From Candidatus Polarisedimenticola svalbardensis (GTDB lineage Bacteria > Acidobacteriota > Polarisedimenticolia > Polarisedimenticolales > Polarisedimenticolaceae): a stretch of 64,000 nucleotides of DNA. Position 1 is the first letter of the stretch. Each line of letters opens with the position of its first letter. Below are positions 61,175-64,000 of this stretch, one piece after another. The DNA is taken from positions 97,850 to 161,849 of the forward strand of contig JACXWD010000001.1 in the NCBI GenBank assembly GCA_014764515.1, in the 5' to 3' direction. The notes beneath the pieces were generated by a model. That model searched no databases, had not been told where the DNA came from, and was given only the letters and a program-made list of their open reading frames with translations. The position numbers and the translations under genes were made by a program.

Positions 61175-63033
61175 CGACAGACGGTGATTTCTCTAGCGTT
61201 TGCGCCCGGCCCCCAAGTTCCGTAGCTGCAGGGTGTCCCCTCGGGCCGGACCACGTACCACAGCACCTCCCCTAAGGGTGGGTTCCGGCCGTCATCGACC
61301 CAGGTGGTGTTGTCCAGTTCCAGCCCGGCACATTCGGCGTTCATCAGATCTTCACGGCGCTTCAGATCGCTAAGAACGCCCCTCGCCAGGTCGTACCGCT
61401 CCGCACCACCCGGATTGCTCCAGGCAAGGTTGCCGGAGGCATCCCAGCCGAGATCCGTGATCTCTCCAGGACCCGCCCCTGCCGGACATTGAGGGTCGTC
61501 ACAGTCAACCAATCCGTCGCAGTTCTCGTCCTTCAACCCACGGCAACTCTCAAGCGCGGTAGGAAAAACCAGGGGATCGGAGTCGTCGCAATCAAACTCG
61601 GTGCAGGCATCAAAGAAATCACCATCCAGATCGTCGCAGGAGCAAATCACCTTATGCATACCCGGGTTCCAGAGCTGCTTCTCGCCAAATAGGGCAAAGT
61701 TCTTACCATTCCAGATAGCTTCCCAGGCATAATTCTCATTCGTGGATAGATCCACTCCTCCAGGATCAAGAACAGTGCCGTCCTCTTTTACCCGATAAAA
61801 CTTCCAAAGATACCGGTAGTTGCTTCCAGTCCAATCAGAGACTCCTGACACGATGCCAAAGATCTCACCGGACCAGTTCATTTCGATCGGCAGGGACCAA
61901 CCGTTGTTCGGGAACAGACCGAGAATCAGCAAACCGGGGTTGGACTGGTAGGTCCCATCATAATTGACGAACGCTGCCCTTTGCCTCAACTGGGTATAGA
62001 AGTCGTCGGTCCACCCTACAAGTATCCTGGACTGTCCCGCGGACATCCGCAGGTGTGTTGCATTGCCGGGAATCGTATCGTTTCCCAGCACCAGGCCCTG
62101 ATCATCGATTCTGAGCACATGCAGGTTGTTTCCAGCCACGGCCACCGTAACCACCACTATGTAGTGATCTCCCGTCCAGATAGCGTCCATCTGGTCGAGG
62201 AAAGAAGAGAGTCCATCTACATCGTCTGTCACGACTTGAGACTGAGCCGCCTTCAGAACACCGTCATGGGTCAATCGCGTCACCAGCAGTGCGCTGCCAT
62301 TGGTTGAACTGGACCCTGCTGTGCGCCAGAACACCGCATACTCTTCGCCGGTCCAGACCAGAGCAATATCGTTCCACGGAGCCTGGCCTAAAAAAGGAGA
62401 TGTACTGCTGAGGTCAATTACTGAATCACCGATCGGGGCCCCGAACCGGTCAACCAGCCTTGCTTTCAATCTGTATTGATTTTGTTGGGAGCCTCCACTC
62501 CCGTCTTGCCAGACAACAAACAACCGATCTCCGGCATAAGCTATTTCGCATCGCAACTCCTTCGGTTCAGGGTTGGAAGGATCACCAATCGCCTGGGATT
62601 CAGCCAGGGGACGTCCGAGAGAGTCATAAGGGCGAGCGTATAGCAGCATTGTGTCAGCGTCGCCCGATGCCCCGACCAGAGTCGAGGTAACAACTAGATA
62701 CCCGTAGTCAGTTTTTGCGGCACACCCGTAGCTCAATTCAGGATATGTCTCGTGTTCGAGGGCATTTGGAAGCTGAAAGAGGCTCGGAGACTCGCAATTC
62801 CGATCGCACCCCAAATCCAGATCACCGTCGCAATCATCGTCGATACCGTTACACATCTCGTCTGCAAACGGTTTCTGGTTCCAAGCGTGGTCCTGGCAGT
62901 CACCAGCAACCGCACAGTCATACCCCGCCTGGCTACCGTCCGCATCGTAGTCGTGACACTCCTGAGCTGAAACAAGAGTGATGGCGACGAATGCCGCAAC
63001 TAGGCTCACTATGAAATGGAGAGAAGCCCTCAT
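61171..63033 (-). CDS. Secreted protein with MopE-type metal-binding repeats
   Basis: This 620-residue protein has a signal peptide ending near VSAQE. Immediately after is a Cys/Asp-rich motif (CNGIDDDCDGDLD) of the MopE-type putative metal-binding repeat. A related block (FDCDDSDPLVFP, then ENCDGLVDCDD) lies near residue 495. Between them are beta-propeller-like repeats with recurrent Trp and Gly-Glu motifs (VWTGEEYAVFW, WNGKNFALFG). It is probably a surface or extracellular protein binding calcium or copper; the function is unknown. It overlaps the upstream gene by 4 bp. The DNA is visibly more AT-rich than the rest of the window. Confidence 0.75.
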   Translation of the reverse strand: MRASLHFIVSLVAAFVAITLVSAQECHDYDADGSQAGYDCAVAGDCQDHAWNQKPFADEMCNGIDDDCDGDLDLGCDRNCESPSLFQLPNALEHETYPELSYGCAAKTDYGYLVVTSTLVGASGDADTMLLYARPYDSLGRPLAESQAIGDPSNPEPKELRCEIAYAGDRLFVVWQDGSGGSQQNQYRLKARLVDRFGAPIGDSVIDLSSTSPFLGQAPWNDIALVWTGEEYAVFWRTAGSSSTNGSALLVTRLTHDGVLKAAQSQVVTDDVDGLSSFLDQMDAIWTGDHYIVVVTVAVAGNNLHVLRIDDQGLVLGNDTIPGNATHLRMSAGQSRILVGWTDDFYTQLRQRAAFVNYDGTYQSNPGLLILGLFPNNGWSLPIEMNWSGEIFGIVSGVSDWTGSNYRYLWKFYRVKEDGTVLDPGGVDLSTNENYAWEAIWNGKNFALFGEKQLWNPGMHKVICSCDDLDGDFFDACTEFDCDDSDPLVFPTALESCRGLKDENCDGLVDCDDPQCPAGAGPGEITDLGWDASGNLAWSNPGGAERYDLARGVLSDLKRREDLMNAECAGLELDNTTWVDDGRNPPLGEVLWYVVRPEGTPCSYGTWGPGANAREITVCR

Positions 63034-64000
63034 GGGACAACCACGACCAGTTCGTTCGAATATGCGCTCTCATTGCCGGAAGCGTCGAGGCTTTTCATTA
63101 CAACATAATGAGTCGTTCCGCCCGAGATACTCTGAACCGTGTAAGACTCGAGAAGCCTGTTCAGTACGCCCGAATGAGCTTGAATATAGGGTCCACCGGA
63201 TTCGGAGCCGATATAGAGTTTGTATCCGTCCACATCTCCGGTATACGGCCATGCCCAGTTAACGGTTAATGAGTTCCCGGCAAGGGTAAACGACAATTCT
63301 TCGGGAGGATCAGGCGCCACCGTATCATTGTGCAGCACTGTAACAGACTGCGAAGTTCCGCTCTCTTCACAGTTCTCTGAAAAAGTTGTTGCCGAATATG
63401 TCCGTTGTTCGTTCAACTCAAAACTCGAGTCCTGATATACAACACCCGGCCCCATCGAAGAGAGCAATTTCCGAGACCCGCCTCCCAGTTCCTGATATAG
63501 ATTCCAGCCGATTTGGTCGGGGCACGTGGTCGCGTCCAGCGACACGATTCCACCGTCACCTCCGTAGCTTGCCTGCAGCCCGGGAACACATGGATTCCCC
63601 GAAGGTGGTGCAGAATCTTTTACTTCTCCTGAAATACACTGACTCAAGGCGGATCCACGATCCCCGATCACCGCACTCCCAGCGTTGGATCCTGCAAATC
63701 CCGAGGCAAGCATGTAATAGGTATATTCCTGAATCGGCGTGATCGTGTCCAAGTAGGGATCTACACAGGAGAGGTAGTTTTGACTATCAGTCAGCTGGCT
63801 CCATTCTTCTCGGAACGCACCGCGATCTCCTGGCTCTGAGTCCCACTCCATATCTGAATGAGGAAAAAGAATCGTCGTCCTGTCATCATAATGCTCAGTC
63901 CTCATACCGATACTCGTTTGGTGTTTGTACGGTCCTGGCACAGAAAGAAAAGAACCAATTTCTGATGATACCTGATACCACTCACCAAGCACGGGGGCTG
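63030..64000 (-). CDS. Extracellular protein with Fn3-like domain (5' end outside window)
   Basis: The frame stays open to the right edge; the GTG at 63992 is followed upstream by further sense codons, so the gene starts beyond the window. The visible 322 residues contain no signal peptide, several Cys, and a C-terminal fibronectin type III-like domain (PDPPEELSFTLAGNSLTVNW to SLDASGNESAYSNELVVVV). It resembles secreted surface proteins rather than an enzyme. It is coupled by ATGA overlap to the MopE-repeat gene and was probably co-exported with it. Confidence 0.7.
   Translation of the reverse strand, partial: APVLGEWYQVSSEIGSFLSVPGPYKHQTSIGMRTEHYDDRTTILFPHSDMEWDSEPGDRGAFREEWSQLTDSQNYLSCVDPYLDTITPIQEYTYYMLASGFAGSNAGSAVIGDRGSALSQCISGEVKDSAPPSGNPCVPGLQASYGGDGGIVSLDATTCPDQIGWNLYQELGGGSRKLLSSMGPGVVYQDSSFELNEQRTYSATTFSENCEESGTSQSVTVLHNDTVAPDPPEELSFTLAGNSLTVNWAWPYTGDVDGYKLYIGSESGGPYIQAHSGVLNRLLESYTVQSISGGTTHYVVMKSLDASGNESAYSNELVVVVP

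Overview
The window is a gene-dense, high-GC chromosome segment from a Gram-negative bacterium. It carries lipoproteins with lipoboxes, an outer-membrane secretin, pseudopilins and periplasmic SPOR and M23 cell-wall proteins. The mix of housekeeping genes, a CarD regulator, a PilMNOP-type secretion operon whose secretin carries a C-terminal cohesin-like module, and GspG-like pseudopilins ending in a DGT-x-Y-x-x-W motif best suggests an Acidobacteriota-like organism. Myxococcota or Desulfobacterota relatives cannot be excluded from sequence alone. I see no transposase gene, phage gene or CRISPR array. The only mobile-looking item is a 164-bp inverted-repeat element between radC and tyrS. No stretch longer than 300 bases lacks a gene once the 36-codon reading frame at 57823-57933 is counted.

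Layout. 1-2.8 kb: TPR metalloprotease (cut by the window edge), DUF4388-DnaJ-TPR protein, NYN-domain protein. 2.8-8.5 kb: mutS2, a PilT-type ATPase with a coiled-coil tail, hfq and miaA. 8.5-13.3 kb: SPOR-SpoIID cell-wall protein, the folB-queD-folE pterin cluster, threonine synthase. 13.4-16.6 kb: membrane PDZ-hydrolase fusion and a secreted matrixin. 16.6-25.8 kb: one long minus-strand run with an M16 peptidase, dut, a YycJ-like metallo-hydrolase, purB, purF, purM, purN, radC and tyrS. 25.9-38.8 kb: a minus-strand, largely translationally coupled operon running ECF sigma, anti-sigma, STN-like protein, pilC, pilB, pilM, pilN, pilO, pilP-like, secretin with cohesin, two GspG-like pseudopilins, an Ig/PKD lipoprotein and a divergent pseudopilin. 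39-45.8 kb: flippase-like protein, nrdR, hsp20, lon with a terminator, then rqcH and carD. 45.9-52.7 kb: tRNA-Leu(CAA), pepF, a GT-C/TPR membrane protein, a SnoaL-like protein, a TPR aspartyl protease, a membrane protein and a metallophosphoesterase. 52.7-60 kb: a second TPR HExxH protein, an NtrC-type two-component pair preceded by a sigma-54-like promoter and a tiny membrane peptide, an RpoH-like sigma factor, and an M23 peptidase. 60.2-64 kb: nagZ and two secreted proteins with MopE-type metal-binding and fibronectin-type repeats, in visibly more AT-rich DNA.

How the parts work together. The pur genes form most of a purine pathway unit coupled to nucleotide-pool hygiene (dut) and DNA maintenance (radC). 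The nrdR-hsp20-lon run is a proteostasis and nucleotide-reduction unit. The sigma/anti-sigma pair placed at the head of the pilus-like operon predicts that assembly of that envelope machine is under its own extracytoplasmic signalling loop. The sigma-54 promoter next to an NtrC-family activator predicts a second, self-contained regulatory circuit whose first product is a 36-residue hydrophobic peptide. All six convergent gene pairs meet within 6 bp or overlap at their stop codons, so the genome is very compact.
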